Position numbers and translations under genes: made by a program. From assembly GCA_900768705.1 (NCBI GenBank), contig CAAGEB010000007.1, forward strand, positions 1-64,000: a stretch of 64,000 nt of DNA. Direction: 5' to 3'. The stretch is from Oscillospiraceae bacterium. GTDB taxonomy: Bacteria > Bacillota > Clostridia > Oscillospirales > Ruminococcaceae. Positions 42,885 through 51,071 of this stretch are shown here, in pieces. A model generated the notes under the pieces. It did not search any database. It was given only the letters and a program-made list of their open reading frames with translations, and had not been told where the DNA came from. Position 1 is the stretch's first letter, and each line of letters starts with the position of its first letter.

Positions 42885-43910
42885 TTACTTATCCTCCAGC
42901 TCCCGCAAAGCTTTCAGCTCGTCACGGTTAACTTTAATCTGCCTGTCCTTCAATACCTTCACATCATCTTTTTTGACGGTTATAGGCACATCAGGTTTTT
43001 TATCCAGCTTCACCTTGAGTATTCCCGTGAGAAGATTTACCTCGATAACCTCTCCCCTGCCGTCGGCGGTTTCCACATAGGCTCCCATTTTCGGCGTGGT
43101 TCGCAGAAATTCTTCATAGCAGTCCTGCTCATATTTCAGGCAGCACATAAGCCGCCCGCAGGTTCCCGAAATTTTGGTGGGATTAAGCGACAAAGACTGC
43201 TCCTTTGCCATTTTTATGGACACCGGCTGGAACTCTCCCAGAAAGCTTGCACAGCAGAAAGGACGCCCGCATATTCCAAGCCCACCCAGCATTTTAGCTT
43301 CATCACGGACGCCGATCTGACGAAGCTCAATTCTGGTGCGGTAAATTCCCGCCAGATCCTTTACCAGATCACGGAAATCCACCCGTCCGTCCGAGGTGAA
43401 ATAAAAAAGAATTTTACTTCCGTCAAAGGTACAGTCCACATCAATGGGTTTCATATCCAGCTTATGAGAGCGGATTTTCTCGGAAAAGGTCTGCATAATT
43501 TCCTTTTCACGGATTTTATTCTGCTCCAGCTGCTTGAGATCCTTCTCATTGGCTTTTCTGATGATATTCTTCAAAGGTGAGACAATTGCGCTCCTGGGAA
43601 ATTCCCGATTGGACAGAACTATCTCCCCGCATTCTATTCCCTTGGCGGTTTCCAGAATAACCTTGTCTCCGTGCTTAAAGGTAATATTGTTGGGGGAAAA
43701 ATAATATATTTTCCCCACATCCTTGAAACGAACGCCAATAATCTCCACCTTTTCCCCATCGGAAGCCTCCGAAAAAGCGGGGTTGATTACGGTGCTGTCC
43801 GTATGCTCCGGTTGTTTCTGATGCAGTCGGCGTTCTTCCTCTGTGGGCTCCGGATTAACGGGTTTTTTCTTGGGTGCGATTTTTTCCGTATAATAATCTT
43901 TGTTTTCCAT
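42885..43910 (-). CDS. ricT: RicT/YaaT PSP1-domain protein
   Basis: A 341-aa PSP1-family protein. The Cys cluster is GICGRPFCCASFLGEF and SGTCGRLMCCLKYEQDCYEE; in B. subtilis RicT these Cys help hold iron-sulfur clusters in the RicA-RicF-RicT (Y-complex), which assists RNase Y in mRNA maturation. Substrate-independent family sequence LGGLGICGRPFCC is intact. N-terminal about 50 residues are Pro/Lys/Glu-rich and variable. It is the last gene of darA-holB-ricT, the order of yaaQ-holB-yaaT in Bacillus. RNase Y itself is encoded at 55987. Confidence 0.92.
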   Translation of the reverse strand: MENKDYYTEKIAPKKKPVNPEPTEEERRLHQKQPEHTDSTVINPAFSEASDGEKVEIIGVRFKDVGKIYYFSPNNITFKHGDKVILETAKGIECGEIVLSNREFPRSAIVSPLKNIIRKANEKDLKQLEQNKIREKEIMQTFSEKIRSHKLDMKPIDVDCTFDGSKILFYFTSDGRVDFRDLVKDLAGIYRTRIELRQIGVRDEAKMLGGLGICGRPFCCASFLGEFQPVSIKMAKEQSLSLNPTKISGTCGRLMCCLKYEQDCYEEFLRTTPKMGAYVETADGRGEVIEVNLLTGILKVKLDKKPDVPITVKKDDVKVLKDRQIKVNRDELKALRELEDK

Positions 43911-43949
43911 TGTACTCCTTATTCAGATAAAAATTCACTGCCGTATTAC

Positions 43950-44894
43950 TCAGCCGAATATGCAGCCGGTAAAATACTCCGCCGACAAAGCCAGATTTAA
44001 ATTCAGCTCTTCGTTTCCGGCAATTTCAAAAATGGTTTCCAGCATTCTCATAATTTGTTCCTCCGTGTAATTGGCGGCGATTGCCCGAGCCTGTCCGTCG
44101 TCGGAGGATTCCGGCTCAGCTCCCTCCGAAATCGCCATAGCGTCACGGAGAATTTTTGACAAATACCCGAATACCTGTGTAAAATCGGGTCTCGCCGTGG
44201 GTTCGGAAAGAGCGGCGCAGAGGGAAAAGGCGTCTCTCTTCCCTAGCGCTGCCGCAGCTTTTTTTGCAATATCTATAAGCTTAGCCCGATCTCCTCCGTT
44301 CAGTGCATCAAGACACTCCCCGATATTCCCCGAAAACATCACCGAAAGCTCCCTTGCCTGATCGGGATTGGTTCCCATATCCAGCAGACAGCGTTCACAT
44401 TCGGGAACAGGCGTATCCGGAACATCGTATTCCGTCACTCTGGAAAGAATTGTTTCAAGAATAACGCTCTTGTTTTCGCAGATAAAAATGAATTTCAGAT
44501 GAGGAGAAGGCTCTTCGATAAGCTTGAGCAGTGCGTTCAGATACTTATCCAACATAGTGTCGCAGTCTTCAAAAATATACACCTTGTATTTTCCGTTGTT
44601 GGGAAGAATAACGGTGTCTTTAAGTACCGACTTCAGCGCGTCTATCGTATATTTTCCGCCGCAGCTTTCCTTGACAAAAATCACATCCGGGTGGCATTTG
44701 TTTTCGATGTTCCTGCAGGTTACGCACTCACCGCAGGCTGAATTTCCGCACAAAAGAAGCTGTGCGGTGTATAACGCCATAGTTTTTCTCCCCGATCCCG
44801 GATGACCGGAGAACATTATTGCGTGGGAAAGCCTTCCCTTTGCAGCCACATTGTCCAGCCGCCTTTTCAGCCTGTCCTTACCGTAAAGCTTCAT
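43950..44894 (-). CDS. holB: DNA polymerase III delta-prime subunit
   Basis: A 314-aa clamp-loader AAA+ subunit. Seen: GHPGSGRKTMALYTAQLL (P-loop), a zinc module with CGECVTC, KVYIFEDCDTMLDKYLNALL, KLIEEPSPHLKFIFICEN and ILSRVTEYDV (SRC motif with Val for Cys). Its ATG overlaps the darA stop by one base (TAATG). It follows darA and precedes ricT, as in Bacillus. Confidence 0.9.
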   Translation of the reverse strand: MKLYGKDRLKRRLDNVAAKGRLSHAIMFSGHPGSGRKTMALYTAQLLLCGNSACGECVTCRNIENKCHPDVIFVKESCGGKYTIDALKSVLKDTVILPNNGKYKVYIFEDCDTMLDKYLNALLKLIEEPSPHLKFIFICENKSVILETILSRVTEYDVPDTPVPECERCLLDMGTNPDQARELSVMFSGNIGECLDALNGGDRAKLIDIAKKAAAALGKRDAFSLCAALSEPTARPDFTQVFGYLSKILRDAMAISEGAEPESSDDGQARAIAANYTEEQIMRMLETIFEIAGNEELNLNLALSAEYFTGCIFG

Positions 44895-45217
44895 TATACC
44901 TTCTCAAATCTTTCGATATTGGTGACAAATACGGTAGCTCCGCCAACCGTAACCTCAACGGGGAAGCCCGCATAGCCTGCGTCGGAAAAGGTTGCCACAT
45001 TCTGCACATACTGCTGGCGTTTATGGGAATGTTCCTTTATAACGCCCATAACCTCGTCAACCTTGTCATCCTCCGAGCATATCATAAAGGTGGTATTTCC
45101 CGCCATAAGAAATCCACCGGTAGAAGCCAGCTTGGTTGCCTGAAATCCGCTTTTTGTCAAAGCGGACTGCACAGCATGGCTGTCGTCGTTATTAACAATC
45201 GCATAAATCAGTTTCAT
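44894..45217 (-). CDS. darA: Cyclic-di-AMP receptor DarA/PstA (PII-like, YaaQ)
   Basis: A 107-aa PII-like protein. MKLIYAIVNNDDSHAVQSAL, QATKLASTGGFLMAGNTTFM, EVTVGGATVFVTNIERFE match the DUF970/YaaQ family, whose members bind c-di-AMP as trimers; the downstream target is unknown. First gene of the darA-holB-ricT operon, with a promoter at 45272-45300. The stop overlaps the holB start. Confidence 0.92.
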   Translation of the reverse strand: MKLIYAIVNNDDSHAVQSALTKSGFQATKLASTGGFLMAGNTTFMICSEDDKVDEVMGVIKEHSHKRQQYVQNVATFSDAGYAGFPVEVTVGGATVFVTNIERFEKV

Positions 45218-45271
45218 AGAATTACCCCTTTCGGAGAGTAGAATAAGCAGGCAAAAGTCTGCCTTATACTT

Positions 45272-45300
45272 ATTATACTACATTTCTGCGGAAAATGCAA
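45272..45300 (-). promoter_or_regulatory. SigA promoter of darA-holB-ricT
   Basis: Minus strand TTGCAT (45295-45300), 17-bp spacer, TATAAT (45272-45277). Confidence 0.75.
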
Positions 45301-45399
45301 CCACTGCGGAAATATTTGATAATTATCCCCAAAATATCAATTAGCACCATCTAAGACAAATTGTACAAAAATGTATGCGAAAATTCTAATATTTTATAC

Positions 45400-45427
45400 T
45401 TGATTTTTTCGGGAAATATGCTACAAT
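45400..45427 (+). promoter_or_regulatory. Promoter of the ferredoxin gene
   Basis: TTGATT (45400-45405), 16-bp spacer, TACAAT (45422-45427). Confidence 0.65.
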
Positions 45428-45479
45428 ATTAATATAGGGAGCTTTTGCTTCTCGTATATATTTTAAGGAGGTAATACCA

Positions 45480-45650
45480 ATGGCTTATCAGATTTCCGAT
45501 GAATGCATCGCTTGCGGAGCTTGCGCAGAGGGTTGTCCTGTAAGTGCTATTTCCGAGGGTGACGGCAAGTATGTTATCGACGCTGACGCTTGCATCGACT
45601 GCGGCGCTTGTGCAGGTACCTGCCCCGTAGGTGCTCCTCAGGCTCAGTAA
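45480..45650 (+). CDS. 2[4Fe-4S] ferredoxin
   Basis: A 56-aa clostridial-type ferredoxin that carries electrons for anaerobic metabolism. Two cluster motifs: CIACGACAEGCP and CIDCGACAGTCP, each CxxCxxCxxxCP. The N-terminus MAYQISDECIACG is standard. AAGGAGG lies eight bases before the ATG, and Cys and Ala codons are of the highly used kind, suggesting strong expression. A terminator follows at once, so it is a single-gene unit. Confidence 0.97.
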   Translation: MAYQISDECIACGACAEGCPVSAISEGDGKYVIDADACIDCGACAGTCPVGAPQAQ

Positions 45651-45680
45651 TTACCGCTTGTATGCTGTCTATTACTACAT

Positions 45681-45710
45681 AAAGCCGTCCGAAAGCCGGG
45701 CGGCTTTTTT
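45681..45710 (+). terminator. Terminator after the ferredoxin gene
   Basis: AAAGCCGTCC and GGGCGGCTTTTTT form a stable stem with one G-U pair and a T run. Confidence 0.85.
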
Positions 45711-45742
45711 GTATGTCCGTAAACAGCGGTACAAGGTGGAGC

Positions 45743-46363
45743 TTATGGCAGTTCTTTCTCCCGCATATCGTTCCAATCCCTGATATAAATATCCGAAAAG
45801 GGCTGCACATCGCCCTCCCTTATGGTAGCCTCATCATATATACCTGCAATCAGAAAACCCGCTTTTTTTGCGGTTTCGGCACTGTACGCCGAATCCTCAA
45901 ACACAATGCAGTCCTTTATGTCCGCTCCGAGCTTCTTTGCCGCCCCGAGATATATGTCCGGGTAATCCTTGAAAGCCCCCACCTCATAGCAGTCAATATA
46001 GAATTCCATATAATCAAGAATACCGCTTTTATCCAGAAAAGGCTGAGCAACATCACGGCGAGTTCCGGTTGCAATGCACATTTTTATCCCCGCCTGCCTT
46101 GCACGGTTCATAAAATCCACAACCCCGCTTTTATAGTCTATTTCATTGCGGTAATGCTCCCGCATACGGTCGAAGATAGGCTCCATAAAGCCGCTATCCT
46201 TCGGGGATTTCAGAAGACTTCCCTTTTCCTTGAACGGCTTCTCCCTTTTTTCCGCAGCAGCTCTTTCCTCCTCCGCCTTTTTGTAGGCGATAATCTCGCT
46301 GTGCCATAATTTCATACTGTCTGCGAGAGTTCCGTCCATATCGAATATGTAATATTTTTTCAT
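45743..46363 (-). CDS. HAD-superfamily hydrolase (phosphatase/phosphomutase type)
   Basis: A 206-aa HAD protein. Nucleophile motif FDMDGTLADS (Asp8, Asp10), motif II CIATGTRRDVA, and motif III-IV KKLGADIKDCIVFEDSAYSA. A helical cap lies between motifs I and II, as in the beta-phosphoglucomutase/PGP-like group. Substrate unknown. A Lys/Glu-rich stretch (KKAEEERAAAEKREKPFKEK) in the cap is unusual and strongly charged. Confidence 0.88.
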   Translation of the reverse strand: MKKYYIFDMDGTLADSMKLWHSEIIAYKKAEEERAAAEKREKPFKEKGSLLKSPKDSGFMEPIFDRMREHYRNEIDYKSGVVDFMNRARQAGIKMCIATGTRRDVAQPFLDKSGILDYMEFYIDCYEVGAFKDYPDIYLGAAKKLGADIKDCIVFEDSAYSAETAKKAGFLIAGIYDEATIREGDVQPFSDIYIRDWNDMREKELP

Positions 46364-46499
46364 TATTATACTCCTTGGAATTTTATATTTCTGTCCGATT
46401 TCAGTATAACATATTTTTATCCTCTTGTAAAGCTGTTTTTCTACAGAACTAAATAATGAAGGAATGCCAAAATTTCACACAACTGTCACAATAATATGA

Positions 46500-46566
46500 T
46501 AAAATAAACGCAAAGCGTTTATTTTAGATTGAAATGCCTTGCACATCCGTTCGCCTTCGGCGAACT
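46500..46566 (+). repeat. Two hairpins upstream of the ABC operon, related to a motif at 63391
   Basis: TAAAATAAACGC, AAA, GCGTTTATTTTA (46500-46526) is a perfect 12-bp stem, then AGATTGAAATGC. A second stem, GTTCGCC-ttc-GGCGAAC, lies near 46549-46565. The string AATAAACGCAAAGC recurs at 63388-63401, followed there by TTATTATAGATTGAATTGC. Only the first half is shared. Confidence 0.6.
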
Positions 46567-46582
46567 CCGTGCATATCGGCAA

Positions 46583-46614
46583 ATTATATCATAAACTTTA
46601 GGTTATGATATAAT
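46583..46614. promoter_or_regulatory. 12-bp inverted repeat over the ABC operon -10 element
   Basis: ATTATATCATAA (46583-46594), eight bases, TTATGATATAAT (46603-46614): perfect arms. The right arm contains TATAAT (46609-46614). Such a site could bind a dimeric repressor and block RNA polymerase. Confidence 0.6.
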
Positions 46615-46647
46615 GCCAGAATACACGCATTGCGAAGGGAGAATAAG

Positions 46648-47535
46648 ATGGTAAAAATCAAAAATCTCAAAAAATCCTACGGCAGCTTTCCCGTGCTGCG
46701 GGGACTTGATATGAATGTACCCGACGGTGTTGTTTACGGATTTCTCGGAAGAAACGGCTGCGGAAAAACTACCACAATGAATATCATCTGCGATATTATT
46801 CCAAAGGACGACGGCGATGTTGAGCTTGGCGGCGGCAAACCCATAAAAATCGGATACCTGCCGGAAAGCCCCACTATTTTTCCGTATATGACCGCTGCAG
46901 AATATCTTGAATACATCGGTGCCTGCACGGAATACGAGGGAGATTTGAAAAAGCGGGCAGCCGAGGTTCTGGATATTGTTGGACTTACCGCAGCGGCGGG
47001 AAGACGCACAAAGGGCTTTTCCAGAGGTATGATCCAGAGGCTCGGAATGGGAGCGGCGATTTTTCAGAAGCCCGACCTGCTTATTTTCGACGAACCCACC
47101 TCTGCTCTTGACCCACAGGGCAGAATGGAGGTTATCGAAATCATCAATCAGCTGAAAAGTATGGGCAGTACGATTGTACTTTCCACCCATATACTTTCGG
47201 ATGTAGAAAGAGTTTCCGACCGTATCGGGATTGTAAAGGACGGAGTAATTGCGGAAGAAGGCAGTCTGAAAGAAATACTCAGAAAGCACGGCGGAGATGT
47301 TATCAACCTTACCGTCCGCAATCTGACGCAGGAACAGAAGATTATTCTGCTCAGAGTGGATTTTGCAAGAGCGGAATATAATGAAAACACAGGGCTTTTC
47401 CGTTTCGGTACGGATAATGCGGAGCTTGCCGCCAAACAGCTGATGAAGCTGCTTTCCGACAATGAAATTATTGCGGAAAGCTTTAACATCGGTACGGCGA
47501 CGCTGGAAGAAATTTTCGGAAAGGTGACAGGATAA
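46648..47535 (+). CDS. ABC transporter ATP-binding protein
   Basis: A 295-aa ATPase of the CcmA/NatA-like group. Walker A is GRNGCGKTTTMN, the signature is FSRGMIQRLGMGAAI, and Walker B is LLIFDEPTSALDPQGRME. A C-terminal extension of about 80 residues after the switch His (LSTHILSDVERVSDRIG) is typical of exporters of peptides, antibiotics or Na+. The ATG at 46648 has AAGGGAG upstream; the TTG at 46630 precedes this site. It overlaps the permease gene by one base. Confidence 0.92.
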   Translation: MVKIKNLKKSYGSFPVLRGLDMNVPDGVVYGFLGRNGCGKTTTMNIICDIIPKDDGDVELGGGKPIKIGYLPESPTIFPYMTAAEYLEYIGACTEYEGDLKKRAAEVLDIVGLTAAAGRRTKGFSRGMIQRLGMGAAIFQKPDLLIFDEPTSALDPQGRMEVIEIINQLKSMGSTIVLSTHILSDVERVSDRIGIVKDGVIAEEGSLKEILRKHGGDVINLTVRNLTQEQKIILLRVDFARAEYNENTGLFRFGTDNAELAAKQLMKLLSDNEIIAESFNIGTATLEEIFGKVTG

Positions 47536-48443
47536 TGCAGCTGAAATATTGTTTCAAGAAAGAATGGTCTCTTTTTTCCCGCACGGGAAGAATTTTCGGA
47601 GTTATTGCGGCATTGATATTTTTTGCGGTATCAAATCCGCTTTTGTTCAAATTTACGGGTACGGTGCTGGAACAAATGAACAGCCTTCCCGGCACAACCT
47701 TTGCCTCTGTGGCTCAAAGCACCGATTTTTCCGGAATCTCGCCGAATGTGGACAGCTCTGTGCAAAACGGTCTGGGTATCGATTACAGCACTATGGCGGA
47801 TATGTACTCCGATTCGGAGATGATGTTCGGAGTTACAATGGCGTATGTATGCTCCAATTCCCTGTTGGTTATTATGCTGCTGCTTATGCCTGCGGCGGGC
47901 GGCGAACAGAAGAAGCGTTCAATGATTGTTCCGCTGTGCAGCGGTCTTAAATACGAGAATTATCTGCTGTCGAAATTTATAATCTACCCCATATTTATGC
48001 TGGTATCCACCTTCCTTTCGGGATTATTGGCGGGTGCTCTCTGCAATGGGCTGTTTCCGAATAACAAAATTCCGATTGATTTAATGCTGGCGGCGGCGAT
48101 TTTTGCGGCAATTTATATGTTGTTTATCACAAGCGTTTATCTGTCTGTCGGAATCTGCACCTCTCATCCCGGAATTATGACTGCGGCGGTATATCTGGGA
48201 ACAATAATCCTTCAATCGCTGCTGGAGGGTCTGGGGCTTTCTCAATTCCATCCCTTTACTCTGCTCACTCTGGCAAGCGGAGGAATGTTCACGGAAGGTT
48301 TTGTATTGTCGGAGAATATACTGAACATTTCCGTTTCCATAGGACTTTCGCTGGTTATTTCGGTTCTGATGTATTTCCTTGCGCTGGGAGTTCTGAACGC
48401 AAAGAAGATCAACAACAAGGAAGAAGTTAAACCGGAATTCTGA
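47535..48443 (+). CDS. ABC-2-type permease
   Basis: A 302-aa membrane protein with six hydrophobic segments: one near residues 17-36, a long outer loop of about 70 residues, then five in the C-terminal part (SLLVIMLLLMPAAGGEQKKR onward). The arrangement is of ABC-2 permeases that pair with the ATPase encoded just upstream (TAATG overlap). The motif AGGEQKKRSMIVPLCSGLKY is typical of the cytoplasmic loop. Substrate unknown. Confidence 0.88.
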   Translation: MQLKYCFKKEWSLFSRTGRIFGVIAALIFFAVSNPLLFKFTGTVLEQMNSLPGTTFASVAQSTDFSGISPNVDSSVQNGLGIDYSTMADMYSDSEMMFGVTMAYVCSNSLLVIMLLLMPAAGGEQKKRSMIVPLCSGLKYENYLLSKFIIYPIFMLVSTFLSGLLAGALCNGLFPNNKIPIDLMLAAAIFAAIYMLFITSVYLSVGICTSHPGIMTAAVYLGTIILQSLLEGLGLSQFHPFTLLTLASGGMFTEGFVLSENILNISVSIGLSLVISVLMYFLALGVLNAKKINNKEEVKPEF

Positions 48444-48462
48444 TTTTATTGCAATATTAAAA

Positions 48463-48503
48463 GCCGCTTCCGGCTCAAATTTCCGGAAGCGGCGTGTTTT
48501 TAT
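48463..48503. terminator. Terminator after the ABC permease
   Basis: GCCGCTTCCGG (48463-48473) pairs with CCGGAAGCGGC (48484-48494), followed by GTGTTTTTATT. It separates convergent units. Confidence 0.8.
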
Positions 48504-48533
48504 TAACAATTTAACAATAACTCTATAAACAGA

Positions 48534-48845
48534 CTATTTCATCATCTTATTGGCGGAATATACCACCTCGGCGTAGATTGCCGCCACTATCTGATAAAGC
48601 TCCTTGGGAATAGTTTCCCCCGCATTCAGCATAACCAACAATGCGGCAACGCTGTCGTCCCGATAAACCGGAACGCCCGCTTCATCGGCAATATTTACAA
48701 TTCTCTGGGCAAGCTCTCCAAGACCCGACGCCACCACCACGGGAGCGTAATTCAGGTCGGGATTGTATTTCAGTGCCACCGCCGCATTCTGCCCGTAAAG
48801 GCGTTTGTTGTTGGCGGGAGCCATTGGATGTTTCTGTTTCGGCAT
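48534..48845 (-). CDS. FlhB C-terminal-domain homologue (YlqH-like)
   Basis: A 103-aa protein corresponding to the cytoplasmic C-domain of FlhB/YscU export switches: AAVALKYNPDLNYAPVVVAS, LAQRIVNIADEAGVPVYRDD, AGETIPKELYQIVAAIYAEV. Full FlhB has a membrane part and an NPTH self-cleavage site; here the protein begins at the sequence that normally follows NPTH, so it resembles the already cleaved fragment. B. subtilis YlqH is the same kind of orphan and lies next to YlqG, as here. Function unknown. Confidence 0.85.
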   Translation of the reverse strand: MPKQKHPMAPANNKRLYGQNAAVALKYNPDLNYAPVVVASGLGELAQRIVNIADEAGVPVYRDDSVAALLVMLNAGETIPKELYQIVAAIYAEVVYSANKMMK

Positions 48846-48875
48846 AATTAAACTCCTTTCTGCAAGTTCCTTTTC

Positions 48876-50891
48876 TTATACTCTTGTGTTCAGTGATGTG
48901 CGCTTATCCGTGATCTTCGGGAAAATCTCCACAAGATTATGAGGATGCTTCAGCGGTGCAGTTTCAAAGGTTCTTGTATTGTAGCCGCTGGAACGGACAA
49001 TTTTCGTCACCCTTTCCTTCATAGGCTCTATTTCCTTTTCAAATTTCGGCGGATAAAGAAGCGCAATATTCACTTCCTCGCCCAAAGCGTACATATCCAC
49101 CTCAAACCTGCCAATACTCTCAACATCAAAGGTCAGGAACAGGTGATAATTCCGCTGTGTACCGGGAGTGTTGTTGGGATTGTTTTCGTCGTTGTCCACC
49201 CACAGTTCTCCGAATGCTCTGGTTCCGTTAACATCCAGCGGAAGTATGTAATGGGCAAGAGGCGTGAAAACCCCCGGCGCATTCAGCAGGCTTTGCAGAA
49301 GATTTGCAGCATTGAAGCTGTCAAGAGATTTAAGAGCGGGATTGTTGATATTCTTTTCAATAAAATCGGTAAGATGATCGAGAGTGGAGCTTACCGGAGG
49401 ACGGACTCCGTGCTGAGGAAGCTCGTTTTTCACCGCCATTTTGTCGATAATTTCCACAAACACCCCGTAAAGCCGCTCCCGAAGCGGAATATCCGGCATA
49501 TCACGAAGCATCGAATTCAGCGTGTCAATAAGCTCCTGCATTGTGTTGACCTTGCCGAAATCCGCAAGCATCAGGCTTATCTGCTCTTCACCGTCGGCAG
49601 TCTGGGGGAAAAGGCTCTTTACTATGGTCTGAAGTGCCTCCATACCGCCGAATTTTCCGCGATTGTACCCTGCAAGAATATGCTCCACATTAAATCCCGA
49701 CTCTTTGAGCTGCTGCATATATCCCCGCTCGCTCATGGTTTCATTGAGATATTTGTGCCAACCTGTCAACTGAGATTCAGAATCACCCTCGGATTCTTCT
49801 GCGTTTTCGCCAAAAATATTGTCCGAATTTTTGATATTTTGCTGATTTTGTATATTTTCCCCCTCAAAATCCGATATTTTATCCTGCGAATTAGGGGAAA
49901 GTGGTTGATTTTGTTGTTGGTTTGTTGTATAATTAAGGTTAGAGACTTCTCCTGAATTTGTTTCGCCGAAGGACATCTTTCCAACCGATTCCATTGTCTG
50001 AGGATTCTGCATCGGCTTTTTATCAAAAATAGCCGAATACAGACGGTTGAATGAATTTTTCAGCGATTCCCGGAGAGTGCCGGAAGAAATCTGCGTAAGC
50101 AGCAGGTTAAAGTATTCCTTGCACATATACGGGCTGTTGTTGTATCGGGACAGATTGTGAACGATAAGAGGAATCAGCATTTGGGTTTTATCGTCGTTCA
50201 GCAGGCTGCTGCTCACATCCTTCAGGATTGAAAGAGTTTCTCCCTTGAGATAATCGAAATACTGATCCGCATCCTCCGCACCCCACTCCTGCGAAAGATT
50301 AAGCAGTCTTGCCGAGAGCTTTTCATTCGGCGAATAATATTCCGAAAGGAATTTCAGATTTGCACGGAGCGCACCGAGAATTTCATTTTTGTTCTGGGCA
50401 AAGTTGATGGACTTCAGCAGATTTCCTATAAGCTCCTTTGTGTTCGGGTCGGTGGTGGTTTTGGCAACCTCCCGCAGAACATCGTAGAATTCATGACCGG
50501 AGAACATAGTGTTCTGCTGCTCCTGATTCTGAATTTCACGGACAAGCTCCTCTGGGGTGACATAAAGCTCCGACGCAAGATTTTCAAGGCTGCCGTAAAG
50601 CTCGGTATGACCTGTGATAAGCGCCTGGTTGAGAACCTCCACATTCAGAAGATCCTTCAGCGTCTCCACTGCGAGGGTGGGATCCTTTGCCACCTGAACC
50701 TGCATAGGGATAAGCTCCCGATTGCTTAAAGCAAGCTGGCTCTTCGCCGCAGAATCTGAATTCACCCCCGAAGCTCCCACACCGGTGAGCTTGACAATAT
50801 CAAAAGGCTCGGTGTTTTCGTCCTGCTGTCTGGGGCTGTAGTTATAGTTCTTGGCGGTTATGGGGTTGTTGATTTGTGGAATTTGTGCCAT
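48876..50891 (-). CDS. Large FliK/YlqG-like protein
   Basis: A 671-aa soluble protein without membrane segments or signal peptide. A helical N-terminal half (LAVETLKDLLNVEVLNQALI, TPEELVREIQNQEQQNTMF) is followed by a Gln/Asn-rich linker (about 325-375) and a second helical block. A C-terminal domain of about 120 residues (RAFGELWVDNDE, YHLFLTFDVESIGRFEVDMY, KERVTKIVRSSGYNTRTFET) resembles the FliK hook-length-control C-domain. With the FlhB-like gene 30 bases downstream it reproduces the B. subtilis ylqG-ylqH pair. True FliK binds FlhB-C, so a physical pairing is likely, but no export apparatus is encoded here. It is divergent from cheA. Confidence 0.7.
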   Translation of the reverse strand: MAQIPQINNPITAKNYNYSPRQQDENTEPFDIVKLTGVGASGVNSDSAAKSQLALSNRELIPMQVQVAKDPTLAVETLKDLLNVEVLNQALITGHTELYGSLENLASELYVTPEELVREIQNQEQQNTMFSGHEFYDVLREVAKTTTDPNTKELIGNLLKSINFAQNKNEILGALRANLKFLSEYYSPNEKLSARLLNLSQEWGAEDADQYFDYLKGETLSILKDVSSSLLNDDKTQMLIPLIVHNLSRYNNSPYMCKEYFNLLLTQISSGTLRESLKNSFNRLYSAIFDKKPMQNPQTMESVGKMSFGETNSGEVSNLNYTTNQQQNQPLSPNSQDKISDFEGENIQNQQNIKNSDNIFGENAEESEGDSESQLTGWHKYLNETMSERGYMQQLKESGFNVEHILAGYNRGKFGGMEALQTIVKSLFPQTADGEEQISLMLADFGKVNTMQELIDTLNSMLRDMPDIPLRERLYGVFVEIIDKMAVKNELPQHGVRPPVSSTLDHLTDFIEKNINNPALKSLDSFNAANLLQSLLNAPGVFTPLAHYILPLDVNGTRAFGELWVDNDENNPNNTPGTQRNYHLFLTFDVESIGRFEVDMYALGEEVNIALLYPPKFEKEIEPMKERVTKIVRSSGYNTRTFETAPLKHPHNLVEIFPKITDKRTSLNTRV

Positions 50892-51071
50892 TGTATTCCC
50901 TCCCGGAATGCATTGATGGGGTAGTTACTACTCTATATTCTAGCACAATCCGCATAAATAATAAAGGGCTTTTTAAAAAATATTTTGGTTTTGCGCCAAG
51001 ATTTTACATATATGTAAATACGAGAAACGGAATTACATACGCTTCGGCGTATTCGGAAAGGAACTGATATT

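Noticed and set aside
50876..51067. 63-codon ORF between the FliK-like gene and cheA
   Set aside because: Lies in the divergent promoter region, lacks a ribosome binding site, and overlaps the start of the FliK-like gene.
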